Counted from the first letter of the stretch, positions 26,999-37,159 are shown. The stretch: 64,000 nucleotides of DNA from an uncultured Tenacibaculum sp. (GCA_947493285.1 CANLQH010000006.1:38363-102362); one strand, 5' to 3'. Translations and numbers: made by a program. Notes: generated by a model not told the origin, from the letters alone.

Positions 26999-28055
26999 AA
27001 TACTATTCATACTATTGCTGATACCTAATATTTTAATAGCAAATAATGGTAAAAAGCATGAAAAAACTAAAACCATTAACAAGTCTTTTTCAGTAAATGA
27101 AAACGCTACACTTTATGTTAAAAATAAATATGGCAACGTACAAGTAACTACTTGGAACGAAAACCGTATTGAAATTAAAGTTAAAATTACCGTTAAAGGA
27201 GATGACTTAGATAATGTAGAAAAAAAATTAAGAGCTATTGATGTGCTTTTCGAAGCTTCGAATAGTTTAGTAGAAGCTCGTACTCAAATTGAAAGTACTA
27301 AATCGAAATGGTCTTGGTGGGGAAGTAATAACACCAATTACAAGATAAATTATTTTGTAAAAATGCCTATCACCAATAATGCAGATTTAAATAACAAGTA
27401 TGGTAATATTGAGTTAGATAAACTACAAGGAAAAGCAAACCTTAATTGTGATTACGGTAACATTGAAGTAGATCAATTACTAAATGATACCAACAATATA
27501 AATTTAGATTACTGTGGTGATTCTGATATTAAATTCATGAAATCTGGTAGTATCAATATTGATTATTCTAAATTAAGAGTTGACGAATCTGAATCATTAA
27601 ATGTAAATGCAGATTACTCTACTGTTAGGATTGGAAAAGTTGAAAACGTAAAGTTTAATACTGATTATGGAAGCTTAACTGCAAACGATGTCGTTAACCT
27701 TTCAGGAAGTACTGATTATGCAAGTATTAAAATTGGTACCCTAAGAAAAAACTTAAAAATCAATACAGATTATGGAGGTGTTAGAGTTAAAAACATCGCC
27801 AAAGGATTTGAAAATATTACTATTGATGGTAGTTATGCTGGAATTAAATTAGGAACAAGCAGAGATAATAATTTCAATTTTGTAGTTGACTTAGCTTATG
27901 CTGGATTTAATTACCCTGAAGATAATGTAGAAATGTTTAAGAGTATTAAAAAGACCTCTAAGAAACATTACGAAGGTGTGTTTGGAAAATCATCAGACTC
28001 AACGATTAATATAAAATCAAATTACGGAGGTGTATCTATTAAGATTAACGATTAG
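26982..28055 (+). CDS. DUF4097 secreted beta-strand-repeat protein
   Basis: 357 residues with a signal peptide (LYKILFILLLIPNILIANNG). The body is a right-handed beta-strand-repeat protein whose turns read NKYGNV, NKYGNI, CDYGNI, DYSKL, DYSTV, DYGSL, DYASI, DYGGV, SYAGI, AYAGF and NYGGV at about 20-residue intervals. Such DUF4097 proteins are common beside ECF sigma factors in Bacteroidota; function is unknown but surface or periplasmic. Start is ATG 26982 or 26985; it overlaps the anti-sigma gene by about 17 bases, so three genes form one unit. Confidence 0.85.
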   Translation: MMKLYKILFILLLIPNILIANNGKKHEKTKTINKSFSVNENATLYVKNKYGNVQVTTWNENRIEIKVKITVKGDDLDNVEKKLRAIDVLFEASNSLVEARTQIESTKSKWSWWGSNNTNYKINYFVKMPITNNADLNNKYGNIELDKLQGKANLNCDYGNIEVDQLLNDTNNINLDYCGDSDIKFMKSGSINIDYSKLRVDESESLNVNADYSTVRIGKVENVKFNTDYGSLTANDVVNLSGSTDYASIKIGTLRKNLKINTDYGGVRVKNIAKGFENITIDGSYAGIKLGTSRDNNFNFVVDLAYAGFNYPEDNVEMFKSIKKTSKKHYEGVFGKSSDSTINIKSNYGGVSIKIND

Positions 28056-28698
28056 TTTCCTCAATCATAGATTGACAAATGAAATAGCGAGCAACATAAT
28101 ACATCGATGTATATATAATAACGTAAGCCAAATGATAATCTAAAAACTTATTAATAGCAATTAAAACATCTGCTGTAACAATAAGCAAAATTCCGAAGAA
28201 AAAAAGTTTATTCTTTTCATTCATATTATTCATATAATTCATAAAAGATAAACCAATTACAATAGCAGAAGAAATACCAATTAATAAAAAGGATAGTGAT
28301 ATCTGTTGTAGATAAGGTTTTAAAAGTATATAAATTATTATAAATAAGAGTAAGCTAGGCAGTAAATAAGATAATGAGTTTTTAGGACTTATATCAGATA
28401 AAGCTCTTCTTGATATAATTATATATAAAACTCTATTAGCTAGTAGTAATATAGTGCCAAGTATTAAAAAATCATCGTCAAAAATTAAAAAAGTATCTGA
28501 TGCTATAGAATTCATTAATACTAATAAATAAAAATAATTTATTCTTTTAGATGAGCTTAAATATAAAAATGACAAAAATATTAATGCAGATATTTTAACT
28601 ATCATTTCAGTAATAGAAGCATTAACGTCAATAAAAAATAAAGACACTAAACAAGCAACAAAATAAGCTATACTATAAAAATTAATCTTTTTAATCAT
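28045..28698 (-). CDS. YhhN/TMEM86-family membrane protein (lysoplasmalogenase-like)
   Basis: 217 residues and eight predicted membrane helices. The family's two characteristic stretches are visible as NSIASDTFLIFDDDFLILGTI (about 72-92) and TADVLIAINKF (about 177-187), with Asp residues in the membrane. These match the catalytic aspartates of TMEM86/YhhN lysoplasmalogenases, which split the vinyl ether of lysoplasmalogens. Convergent with the DUF4097 gene: the two 3' ends overlap by 11 bases with no terminator between. Confidence 0.78.
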   Translation of the reverse strand: MIKKINFYSIAYFVACLVSLFFIDVNASITEMIVKISALIFLSFLYLSSSKRINYFYLLVLMNSIASDTFLIFDDDFLILGTILLLANRVLYIIISRRALSDISPKNSLSYLLPSLLLFIIIYILLKPYLQQISLSFLLIGISSAIVIGLSFMNYMNNMNEKNKLFFFGILLIVTADVLIAINKFLDYHLAYVIIYTSMYYVARYFICQSMIEETNR

Positions 28699-28743
28699 AA
28701 GGAGGCTTAAATATAACTAATTATAACTCTAAAATAGAAAAAA

Positions 28744-29472
28744 ATGAAAAAACAACTTATTACAACTATAGTAGTTTTACTTTCAGTTACCATAAACGCA
28801 CAAAGCTGGTGGAGCTCGAAAAAAGTAAAAGGTAATGGAAATGTGATTACAAAAACTAGATCTATTGATTCTTTCGATAAGGTAAGCGTTGGCGGATCTT
28901 TCGATGTGAATCTAATTGATGGTAGAGAAGGTAAAATTACAATTAAAGGTGAAGAAAACTTACTTCCTTATATAGAAACTGAAGTAAGAAACGGAAAACT
29001 AAAAGTTCAATTTAAAGAAAATACTAATATTCGTACTACAAGAAAATTAACCGTTATAATTCCTTTCGAAGACATAGAAGCTGTTTCTTTAGGTGGATCA
29101 GGAAATGTTACCGTAAAAAAACGTATTGAAGCTGACAGTGCTGCTTTTAGTATTGGTGGTTCGGGTAATATTATTGCCAATGTTGATGCGAATACTGTAA
29201 AAGCCTCTATCGGTGGATCTGGAAACATTAAATTAAAAGGAAAAACGGATAATTTTAAATGTTCTTTAGCTGGATCAGGAAGTATTAAAGCGTACGATTT
29301 AGATGCGAACTCGTTAAAAGCGAGTATTGCTGGTTCTGGAAGCGTACAAACATCTGTAAGCACAAAAATTAAAGCCAGTGTTGTAGGTTCTGGAAGCGTT
29401 TATTACAAAGGAAACCCAAAACACATAGATACTAACTCAATTGGATCTGGAGATGTAATTGATAGAAATTAA
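28744..29472 (+). CDS. Head-GIN (DUF2807) secreted protein
   Basis: 242 residues with a signal peptide (MKKQLITTIVVLLSVTINAQS). A DUF2807 'auto-transporter adhesin head GIN' fold follows: an early GSFDVNLIDG segment and then repeated GGSGNV, GGSGNI, GGSGNI, AGSGSI, AGSGSV and VGSGSV turns from about 115 to 230. The serine/glycine turns at fixed spacing make a beta-helix. Likely surface or periplasmic; function unknown. It is not in the sigma operon itself, because the minus-strand YhhN gene lies between, but it is the second protein of this kind within 2 kb. Confidence 0.85.
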   Translation: MKKQLITTIVVLLSVTINAQSWWSSKKVKGNGNVITKTRSIDSFDKVSVGGSFDVNLIDGREGKITIKGEENLLPYIETEVRNGKLKVQFKENTNIRTTRKLTVIIPFEDIEAVSLGGSGNVTVKKRIEADSAAFSIGGSGNIIANVDANTVKASIGGSGNIKLKGKTDNFKCSLAGSGSIKAYDLDANSLKASIAGSGSVQTSVSTKIKASVVGSGSVYYKGNPKHIDTNSIGSGDVIDRN

Positions 29473-29490
29473 TTCTTATTAAATAAGAAT

Positions 29491-29526
29491 AAAAAAAACC
29501 ACTGAATTACTTCAGTGTTTTTTTTT
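29491..29526. terminator. Bidirectional intrinsic terminator
   Basis: CACTGAA (29500-29506) pairs with TTCAGTG (29511-29517), four-base loop, A8 before and T-run after. It ends both the head-GIN gene and valS. Confidence 0.8.
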
Positions 29527-29548
29527 ATTTAAATTTTTACATCTTCTA

Positions 29549-32179
29549 CTATTTTAAAGAAGCTAAACTCGATTTTATAGTTTCAATCTTCGCTAAAGTA
29601 TCCGATTCCTTTTTACGCTCTAAAGTAATTACTTGCTCTGGCGCATTACTTACAAAACGCTCATTAGATAACTTCTTTTGAATTCCGAATAAGAAACCTT
29701 CTGCTCTTTTTAATTCTGCATTTAATTTTTCCGTCTCAGCTTCAATATCAATATTTTCTTCAGCTACAGGGATAAAATATTCGTTAGATTTCACTCTAAA
29801 TGAAGCGCCATCAACTTTATCTAAAACATAATTGATTACTGATGCATTTGTTAGTTTCTTAACAACAACATCAAAATCTTTAGTGAAATTTTCATTATTT
29901 ACAACTGATAACTCAACTGCATCTTTAAATGAAATATTTTTATCCTTTCTAATTGTTCTAATTCCTGAAACTACATTTGTAGCAAAATCAAATTGATTGA
30001 TAATCGCTGTATCTACCTTTTTAATTTCTGGATATTTTGCTATAATTAAAGCTTCCTCAGGAGTTCTCTCTGTGATATGCTGCCAAACCTCTTCTGATAA
30101 GAAAGGCATAAATGGGTGTAATATTTTTAAATTATCTTCAAAAATTGAAATTACAGCATCAAACGTTTTTTTATCAATTGGTTGCTGATATCCTGGCTTT
30201 ACTGTTTCTAATAACCATGAAGAAAAATCATCCATAATTAATTTATAGATCGCCATTAAAGCATCTGATAAACGATATTTAGAAAAATGATCTTCAATTT
30301 CAGCTAATACAGTTTGGAACTTAGCCTCATACCATTGTAATCCGATTTTAGCCGATTCTGGTTGCTCTAAACTAGCATCAACTTCCCAACCTTTCACTAA
30401 ACGGAAAGCGTTCCAAATTTTATTAGCAAAACCTTTTCCTTGTTGACATAAATCTTCATCAAACATTAAATCATTACCAGCTGCAGAACTTAATAACAAT
30501 CCTACACGAACTCCATCTGCCCCATAATCTTCAATTAACTTTAAAGCATCTGGTGAATTCCCTAATGATTTAGACATTTTTCTACGTTGCTTATCACGTA
30601 CTAAACCAGTTAAATAAACATTTTCGAAAGGCTTTTCATCTTTATATTCATATCCTGCAATAATCATACGAGCAACCCAGAAAAATAAAATATCTGGTCC
30701 AGTAACTAAATCGTTTGTTGGATAATAATATTTAATCTCTTCATTCTCCGGGTTACGAATTCCATCGAAAACAGACATTGGCCATAACCAAGAAGAAAAC
30801 CAAGTATCTAAAGCATCTTCATCTTGTCTTAGAGTTTCCATTGTAATAGATGGGTTCTTCTCTTTCGCTAAAACTAGAGCTTCTTCTTTAGTCTCTGCTA
30901 CAACAAAATCTTCTTTTCCATCTCCGTAGAAATACGCAGGAATTTGTTGTCCCCACCATAATTGACGAGAAATATTCCAATCACGAATGTTTTCCATCCA
31001 ATGACGGTATGTATTCTCAAATTTCTTTGGATATAAAGTAATATCAGTATCATCGCCTAAAACAGCTTTGACTGCAGGTTTAACTAAATCTTCCATTTTT
31101 AAGAACCATTGATCTGACAATCTTGGTTCAATAACAGCTTTAGTTCTTTCTGATGTACCTACTTTATTTGTATGAATTTCAGTTTTTACTAATATCCCTT
31201 TTTCTTCTAACTCTTTTACAACTTCTTTACGAGCAACAAAACGATCTTTACCTTCGTAATGTAATCCGAAAGAATTCAAAGAAGCATCGTCATTAAAAAT
31301 ATCGATTACTTCTAACTTGTGCTTATCTCCAAGAACTTTATCATTTTCATCATGTGCAGGCGTTACTTTTAAACATCCTGTACCAAATTCAACATCTACA
31401 TATTCGTCTTCAATAATTGGAATAACTCGATTACATAAAGGAACAATTGCTTTTTTACCTTTTAAATGTGTAAAACGCTCATCATTTGGATTAATACAAA
31501 CTGCTGTATCTCCAAAAATAGTTTCTGGACGTGTAGTTGCAATCGTTAATTTATCTTCTGAACCTTCAATTTGATATTCTAAATAATAAAGGTTCCCTTG
31601 TTTTTCAATATGAATAACTTCCTCATCAGATAAAGTAGTTTTTGCTTCAGGGTCCCAGTTTACCATACGATAACCACGATAAATTAATCCTTTATTATAT
31701 AAATCAACAAAAACTTTTATTACTGATTCAGATAAAGCAGGATCCATTGTAAACGCTGTACGTTCCCAATCACAAGATGCTCCAAGTTTCTTCAGCTGTT
31801 CTAGAATAATCCCCCCATACTCATGTTTCCACTCCCAAGCATGCGCTAAAAATTCTTCACGAGTTAAATCGTTCTTATCTATTCCTTGCTCTTTTAACTT
31901 CGCTACTACTTTTGCTTCAGTAGCAATAGATGCGTGATCAGTTCCAGGAACCCAACAGGCATTTTTCCCTTGTAAACGTGCACGACGAATTAAAACATCT
32001 TGAATCGTATTATTCAACATATGCCCCATATGTAATACTCCTGTAACGTTTGGCGGAGGGATTACAATTGTGTATGGTTCACGATCATCTACTTCAGAAT
32101 GAAAATAATTATGCTTCATCCAGTAGTCGTACCACTTACCCTCTACTTCTTTAGAATCGTATTTTGATGGAATATTCAT
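29549..32179 (-). CDS. valS: Valyl-tRNA synthetase
   Basis: 876 residues, class I synthetase charging tRNA-Val. HIGH motif [16 protein letters not shown] near 40-55, an editing domain at about 190-330 and the KMSKS loop [10 protein letters not shown]. The anticodon-binding helical region carries the DDFSSWLLE segment, and a C-terminal coiled coil starts near 810 ([20 protein letters not shown]). Normal length for the family. Transcribed alone between two convergent or divergent boundaries. Confidence 0.96.
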   Translation of the reverse strand: MNIPSKYDSKEVEGKWYDYWMKHNYFHSEVDDREPYTIVIPPPNVTGVLHMGHMLNNTIQDVLIRRARLQGKNACWVPGTDHASIATEAKVVAKLKEQGIDKNDLTREEFLAHAWEWKHEYGGIILEQLKKLGASCDWERTAFTMDPALSESVIKVFVDLYNKGLIYRGYRMVNWDPEAKTTLSDEEVIHIEKQGNLYYLEYQIEGSEDKLTIATTRPETIFGDTAVCINPNDERFTHLKGKKAIVPLCNRVIPIIEDEYVDVEFGTGCLKVTPAHDENDKVLGDKHKLEVIDIFNDDASLNSFGLHYEGKDRFVARKEVVKELEEKGILVKTEIHTNKVGTSERTKAVIEPRLSDQWFLKMEDLVKPAVKAVLGDDTDITLYPKKFENTYRHWMENIRDWNISRQLWWGQQIPAYFYGDGKEDFVVAETKEEALVLAKEKNPSITMETLRQDEDALDTWFSSWLWPMSVFDGIRNPENEEIKYYYPTNDLVTGPDILFFWVARMIIAGYEYKDEKPFENVYLTGLVRDKQRRKMSKSLGNSPDALKLIEDYGADGVRVGLLLSSAAGNDLMFDEDLCQQGKGFANKIWNAFRLVKGWEVDASLEQPESAKIGLQWYEAKFQTVLAEIEDHFSKYRLSDALMAIYKLIMDDFSSWLLETVKPGYQQPIDKKTFDAVISIFEDNLKILHPFMPFLSEEVWQHITERTPEEALIIAKYPEIKKVDTAIINQFDFATNVVSGIRTIRKDKNISFKDAVELSVVNNENFTKDFDVVVKKLTNASVINYVLDKVDGASFRVKSNEYFIPVAEENIDIEAETEKLNAELKRAEGFLFGIQKKLSNERFVSNAPEQVITLERKKESDTLAKIETIKSSLASLK

Positions 32180-32322
32180 ATGCTTTATGTATCTTTATAG
32201 CCTAAGTGTATTAACTGTACTTAACTTTGGCATTATTTTTGAAATTGAAAAAGCAAAAATACAACTATCTGTGATGTACAGAAAATAAGATGTTGGTTTT
32301 TTTAGTACTAAAAAAATAATAC

Positions 32323-32330
32323 TAAATTTG
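32323..32330 (+). promoter_or_regulatory. Candidate -7 box for the DUF1573 gene
   Basis: TAAATTTG, 36 bases before the ATG. The nearest TTG (32293-32295) is 27 bases away, longer than usual, so the -33 half is weak. Confidence 0.35.
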
Positions 32331-32365
32331 TATCGGATTAAACCCCTAAATTAATTTTATCAATT

Positions 32366-32773
32366 ATGAAAACAATTTTATCATTTATCGCTGTTTGTTT
32401 TATTACATTAACAGTTAGCGCTCAAGAATTTAAATTTGAAACAGAAACTATCGATTACGGAAAAGTAGCTTTAGGATCTGAAGGAAAACGTACTTTTGAA
32501 TTTACAAATATAGGTGATGCTCCTTTAATTATTAAAGATATCAAATCTACTTGTGGATGTACTGTTCCTAAAAAACCAGAAGCACCAATTATGCCTGGGC
32601 AAAAAGGACAAATCGAAGTTTCTTACGATACGAAAAGACCAGGAGGGTTCTCCAAAGCAATTACAGTAATTTCTAATGCTAAGAAATCTAGAACTATGCT
32701 TAAAATTAAAGGATTTATTTCTAAAAAAGCAGTTCCATCTAAAGAGAAAACTATGATGAGTGATAGTGAATAA
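32366..32773 (+). CDS. DUF1573 secreted protein
   Basis: 135 residues with a signal peptide (MKTILSFIAVCFITLTVSAQ). One DUF1573 domain of Ig-like fold follows, with the family pattern IDYGKV..GSEGKRTFEFTNIGDAPLIIKDIKSTCGCTVPK...GQIEVSYDTKRPGGFSKAITVISN. The Cys pair in STCGCT is a hallmark and may form a disulfide or bind metal. Bacteroidota have many such small periplasmic proteins of unknown role. Ends at an intrinsic terminator. A TAAATTTG -7 box is at 32323-32330. Confidence 0.88.
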   Translation: MKTILSFIAVCFITLTVSAQEFKFETETIDYGKVALGSEGKRTFEFTNIGDAPLIIKDIKSTCGCTVPKKPEAPIMPGQKGQIEVSYDTKRPGGFSKAITVISNAKKSRTMLKIKGFISKKAVPSKEKTMMSDSE

Positions 32774-32797
32774 ATAACTCTTTACATAAACAAAAAA

Positions 32798-32820
32798 AGC
32801 CACAAATTTAATTTGTGGCT
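32798..32820. terminator. Bidirectional intrinsic terminator
   Basis: AGCCACAAAT (32798-32807), three-base loop, ATTTGTGGCT (32811-32820), flanked by A7 and T7. It serves the DUF1573 gene and the convergent aspartyl protease gene. Confidence 0.82.
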
Positions 32821-32824
32821 TTTT

Positions 32825-34153
32825 TTATATCCTTTTCTCTAATCTAAACTCAAACTTCAAATCTGTCATACCTCTCTTTACTTTCATCCTAATTTTTTTA
32901 TTAGGTTTTTTTTGAAATATCTCCATAATTTCACTTAAATCATATTCATAAGCAGGTTTACCGTTTATACTTTTTATAAAATCTCCTTTTAACATTCCTG
33001 CCATATCTGCTGGCGATCCATCTACTACATTGTCAACTTTATATTTTGATTTAAATATATAATGATAGGTATTAATAAATGATATTGTATTATTCTTATT
33101 TTGATTACTATTGTCAAAAAAACTTGTAGTTGCACTTTCTCTCACTAGTTCTTGACCGTCATAAACTAAATGTAACCCGCTCATATTGTAATAAAAACCT
33201 TCTTTTAAAGATGCGTTTTTCTTTAAAGTTATCTTCTTATTTTGATAATCTATCCAAACCTTAAATCGTTTTAAAATATTACCCCCAATACTACCATTTC
33301 TTTCTTTAAATTTACGAGCATTAAAAGTTGATGTAGAATCTAAAAATGATACTGTTGGCTTTTTAATAATATATCTGCCCAATGAAACACTAGGTATTTT
33401 ACTCCTATTCCCATAGATAGTCCCGCTAATACCTTCTCCTAAAATATCTTTAAAATGCTTTATAGGAGTTTTTATAACTTCTTTAGTATCCTCAAATAAC
33501 CACATTGCATCACTTCCTCCAGTATCTATTAATAATTTTACAGGAGTTTTTATATTATGAACTGTATCTATTCTAGCTTCAACATCAATGTATGGTTTAT
33601 TTCTATAAAACTGTAAAGGAAGGGTTACACATTTCCTACACTTTGATGCTTTATACTTTTTGGGATTATAAAATACTATTCGCTTTGAATTATAGTTTAT
33701 TCTAACAATAACATCTTTTAATAAATCATAACCGATAATACCATGAATCGTAGTACCCATTTTAGCAGATAAATTAAAAGCATCTTTTAAAATAACATAC
33801 AAATCTTGATCTTGGCTGGATATATTTTTAACCCTAAATCTATTCTTTTTTGAAAGTAATGCCTCTATAGGCTCTCCATCACCTAAACCTCTTATAAAAA
33901 CCTTTTTTACATTATTCAAACCTATACTATCGTTCTTTGTAAGATTGAATAAAATTGTTTTATTAACACCTGTATCTAAAATAAAAGACAATTTATGTCC
34001 GTTTATTTCTAGAGGAATAACAATTAAATTATTAATTAATTTAAAAGATATTTCTTGCTTCTCTTTATTACTTCCAAAAAACTGAAAATTCTTTTGTGAA
34101 AAAGAAGAAATGCAAAAAAATAATACAACTATATTAAGTAATTGTTTTATCAA
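32825..34153 (-). CDS. Secreted aspartyl protease with tandem DTG motifs and a PDZ domain
   Basis: 442 residues with a signal peptide (MIKQLLNIVVLFFCISSFSQ). Two retropepsin-like lobes carry LDTG at 59-62 and IDTGG at 209-213, each followed by a hydrophobic-hydrophobic-Gly segment (HGIIGYD; GSIGGNILKRF), so one chain supplies both catalytic aspartates. A PDZ domain sits at about 365-435 (VDNVVDGSPADMAGMLKGDFIKSINGK). Likely a periplasmic or surface protease; substrate unknown. The Cys pair KCRKC at 171-175 is unusual. Single gene between terminator and the divergent aminotransferase. Confidence 0.84.
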   Translation of the reverse strand: MIKQLLNIVVLFFCISSFSQKNFQFFGSNKEKQEISFKLINNLIVIPLEINGHKLSFILDTGVNKTILFNLTKNDSIGLNNVKKVFIRGLGDGEPIEALLSKKNRFRVKNISSQDQDLYVILKDAFNLSAKMGTTIHGIIGYDLLKDVIVRINYNSKRIVFYNPKKYKASKCRKCVTLPLQFYRNKPYIDVEARIDTVHNIKTPVKLLIDTGGSDAMWLFEDTKEVIKTPIKHFKDILGEGISGTIYGNRSKIPSVSLGRYIIKKPTVSFLDSTSTFNARKFKERNGSIGGNILKRFKVWIDYQNKKITLKKNASLKEGFYYNMSGLHLVYDGQELVRESATTSFFDNSNQNKNNTISFINTYHYIFKSKYKVDNVVDGSPADMAGMLKGDFIKSINGKPAYEYDLSEIMEIFQKKPNKKIRMKVKRGMTDLKFEFRLEKRI

Positions 34154-34310
34154 AAGGGAATGATTTTAAGTTATATATCAATATACGTAGTTATTTCTAT
34201 TTTTTATTTTTTTTAATAAATATTTAACCTTTTATTTTTTATATCTAAGCTGTATTTTTATCAAATAAAATTTGCAAATTTGCACATCAAACAACTATAA
34301 ATTACACACT

Positions 34311-35501
34311 ATGCCTTCTATTTCTCAGAAAGGAAATTCAATGCCTCAATCGCCAATTAGAAAGTTGGTGCCTTTTGCTGAGGCTGCTAAAAAAAACGGG
34401 ACAAAAGTTTTTCATTTAAATATTGGTCAACCAGATATTAAAACTCCTCAAATAGCTTTAGATGCTGTAAAAAATAATGCTATTCAAGTCTTATCGTATG
34501 CTCGTTCAGAAGGTTCTGAAGAATACAGAACTAAGTTAGCTAATTACTATGCTAAAAACGAAATTCACGTAAATGCGAATAATATTATAGCAACTACTGG
34601 TGGTTCTGAAGCGTTATTATTCACTATTGGTAGTATTACAGATCCTGGTGATGAAATTATTATTCCAGAACCTTTTTATGCTAACTACAATGGATTTTCA
34701 ACTGCTTCAGGTGTAAAAGTAGTTCCTGTAATTTCAAAAATTGAAGATAATTTTGCGTTACCTGCTATTGAAGATTTTGAAAAATTAATTACTTCAAAAA
34801 CAAAAGCAATTTTAATTTGTAACCCTGGAAATCCAACAGGGTATTTATATAGTGAAGTAGAGATTGAAAAATTAAAACAAATTGTTTTAAAGCACGATTT
34901 ATTTTTAATTGCTGATGAAGTATATCGTGAATTTACTTATGATGGAGAAAAACATAATTCGGTAATGGCTCTTGATGGATTAGAGCAAAATGCGATTATG
35001 ATTGACTCAGTTTCTAAACGCTACAGTATGTGCGGTGCTAGAATTGGGTGTATTGTTTCTAAAAATGAAGATTTTATTAATACAGCTATTAAGTTTGCAC
35101 AAGCACGTTTAAGCCCTCCAACTTATGCTTTATTAGCTAGTGAAGCAGCATTAGATACTCCGCAAAGTTATTTTGATGAAGTTATTGAAGAATATCAAGA
35201 AAGAAGAGATACTTTAATTTCTGAATTACAAAAAATTGATGGTGTAAAAGTAGCAAATCCTAAAGGTGCTTTTTATTGTATTGCTGAACTTCCTGTTAAA
35301 AATTCAGATGATTTTGCTCAGTGGATTTTAGAAAAATTTAATCATAATAACGAAACTGTAATGGTTGCTCCTGCTGGCGGATTTTACTCTACTGAAGGTG
35401 AAGGAAAAAACCAAGTTCGTATTGCATACGTATTAAACAAAACAGATTTAAAACGTTGTGTAGAAATATTAAAAATTGCTTTAGAAAAATATAATAGTTA
35501 A
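34311..35501 (+). CDS. Class I PLP-dependent aminotransferase (aspartate aminotransferase-like)
   Basis: 396 residues from the ATG at 34311; an upstream in-frame start at 34272 falls in the leader. Fold type I aminotransferase: INIGQPDIKTP-type start, NPGNPTGYLYS (substrate carboxylate region), ADEVYREFTYDG and the PLP lysine in SVSKRYSMCGARIGC. It interconverts amino acids and 2-oxo acids, probably aspartate or aromatic types; specificity cannot be read. The murB start follows its stop directly (TAATTG), an odd but tight operon. Confidence 0.88.
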   Translation: MPSISQKGNSMPQSPIRKLVPFAEAAKKNGTKVFHLNIGQPDIKTPQIALDAVKNNAIQVLSYARSEGSEEYRTKLANYYAKNEIHVNANNIIATTGGSEALLFTIGSITDPGDEIIIPEPFYANYNGFSTASGVKVVPVISKIEDNFALPAIEDFEKLITSKTKAILICNPGNPTGYLYSEVEIEKLKQIVLKHDLFLIADEVYREFTYDGEKHNSVMALDGLEQNAIMIDSVSKRYSMCGARIGCIVSKNEDFINTAIKFAQARLSPPTYALLASEAALDTPQSYFDEVIEEYQERRDTLISELQKIDGVKVANPKGAFYCIAELPVKNSDDFAQWILEKFNHNNETVMVAPAGGFYSTEGEGKNQVRIAYVLNKTDLKRCVEILKIALEKYNS

Positions 35502-36509
35502 TTGAATATTCAAGAAAACATATCTTTAAAAGAATACAATACGTTTGGTATTGATGTAAATGCCAAACGTTTTGTTTCTATAGATTCACTTTACAACTTA
35601 CAACAACTTTTAAAAAAAGAACAAGACATTTTTTTAATTAGTGGTGGTAGTAATATGCTATTAACTAAAGACATTGAAAAATTAGTTGTTCATATAGATT
35701 TAAAAGGAATTTCTATTGATAGGGAAAATCATAATGATATTTATCTAACTGTTAATGCTGGTGAAAATTGGCATGAATTTGTTCTTTGGTGTGTTTCGCA
35801 AAATTATGGTGGAATTGAAAACTTATCTTTAATTCCTGGAAATGTTGGCACCTGTCCAATACAGAATATTGGTGCTTACGGTGTTGAAGTTAAAGATACT
35901 ATTACTCGAGTAGAAGCTGTTGAGATTAAAACAGGTAAACTAGTCGAGTTTTCTAATAAAGAATGTGAATTTGGTTATAGAAACTCTATTTTTAAAAATA
36001 AAGCAAAAGGGAAATATATTATTACTTCAGTTAGTTTTCAACTAACGAAAAATGAGCATAACCTTAATACATCATACGGTGCAATTGAAAACGAACTAAC
36101 TTCAAAAAATATTGAAAATCCAACTTTAAAAGATATTTCTAACGCTGTAATTGCCATTCGTCAATCTAAATTACCAGACCCGAAAGAAATTGGTAACAGT
36201 GGTAGTTTCTTTAAAAATCCCGTAATTTCTAAAACTCTTTTTGATAAACTTCAAAAAGAGTTTCCAAACATCCCTAGCTATACAATTTCGGAAACGGAAA
36301 TCAAAGTTCCTGCTGGTTGGCTAATAGAACAAAGCGGGTTTAAAGGAAAACGCTTTGGAGAATATGGTATACACGAAAAACAAGCGCTTGTTTTGGTAAA
36401 CCATGGAAATGCTAGCGGTAAAGAAATTTACGAGTTAGCAAAGACCATTAAAAAAACAATTAAAGAGAAATTCTCAATTGATTTAGAAATTGAAGTAAAT
36501 GTAATCTAA
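35502..36509 (+). CDS. murB: UDP-N-acetylenolpyruvoylglucosamine reductase
   Basis: 335 residues. FAD enzyme reducing enolpyruvyl-UDP-GlcNAc to UDP-MurNAc in peptidoglycan synthesis. NTFGID opening, GGGSN-type FAD loop (ISGGSNMLL at 46-54), IPGNVGTCPIQNIGAYG, GYRNSIFK with the catalytic Arg 160, and GNSGSFFKNP with the proton donor Ser 235. Type I MurB of normal length. The start is a TTG immediately after the aminotransferase stop; it gives the expected MNIQENISLKEYNTFG opening and no ATG is available. The last bases overlap the convergent SCO gene by four bases. Confidence 0.94.
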   Translation: MNIQENISLKEYNTFGIDVNAKRFVSIDSLYNLQQLLKKEQDIFLISGGSNMLLTKDIEKLVVHIDLKGISIDRENHNDIYLTVNAGENWHEFVLWCVSQNYGGIENLSLIPGNVGTCPIQNIGAYGVEVKDTITRVEAVEIKTGKLVEFSNKECEFGYRNSIFKNKAKGKYIITSVSFQLTKNEHNLNTSYGAIENELTSKNIENPTLKDISNAVIAIRQSKLPDPKEIGNSGSFFKNPVISKTLFDKLQKEFPNIPSYTISETEIKVPAGWLIEQSGFKGKRFGEYGIHEKQALVLVNHGNASGKEIYELAKTIKKTIKEKFSIDLEIEVNVI

Positions 36510-37159
36510 CCTTCTCTTTTCAATATTTCAATATGACGGATTAACCTTTCAGTATCCAAGGCTAAAGTTCCGTTATAAACTCCACGTATTCTTCCTTTTT
36601 TATCTATTAGTACAAAATTCTCTGTATGGATAAACGCATCTTCATCTTGAGTTTTTACAAAGTCTTCATCAGCAAAATATGATTTTCTTGCTAAATCATA
36701 GATTTGTTTTTTATCTCCTGTAACTAGATTCCACTTTTTAGAATCAATTTCATTGTCAATCGCATATTGTTTTAACACAGAAACAGAATCTTTTACCGGC
36801 ATTACAGTATGAGACAATAAAAGTACATTATCATCTTCTTTATATTTTTCTTGAATTTTACTCATGTTTTTTTCAAGAATTGGGCAAATTCCTGGGCAAG
36901 TGGCAAAAAAGAAATCTGCTATATAAATCTTATTGTTGTATGTGCTTTTTGTTATTTCTTTACCATTTTGATTAACTAAACTAAAATCAGCAACAGTATG
37001 TATTTCTTTATAGGCTGGAGAATCTTTTTCAATCCACTCGGGTGTAAAAATTGCTGAATTAAAAAAAGGTAACGTATTTACCTCATCTACCTTTTTTTCT
37101 TTCTTACAAGAAGAAATAACAAATAAAAAATAAATTAAAACTCTACTTAAATTCTTCAT
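36506..37159 (-). CDS. SCO-family lipoprotein (SCO1/SenC copper chaperone or thiol protein)
   Basis: 217 residues from the ATG at 37159 (37168 is also possible). Lipoprotein signal ending VISSCKKE, Cys 18. Thioredoxin-like SCO fold with the copper motif CPGIC at 88-92 and the distal histidine in LLSHTVMP (His 117), the three classic Cu ligands. It would deliver copper or reduce thiols in the periplasm, usually for cytochrome oxidase, but no oxidase gene is here. It is last in the sulfatase-YHYH-MORN operon; its start lies inside the end of the MORN gene. Confidence 0.88.
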   Translation of the reverse strand: MKNLSRVLIYFLFVISSCKKEKKVDEVNTLPFFNSAIFTPEWIEKDSPAYKEIHTVADFSLVNQNGKEITKSTYNNKIYIADFFFATCPGICPILEKNMSKIQEKYKEDDNVLLLSHTVMPVKDSVSVLKQYAIDNEIDSKKWNLVTGDKKQIYDLARKSYFADEDFVKTQDEDAFIHTENFVLIDKKGRIRGVYNGTLALDTERLIRHIEILKREG

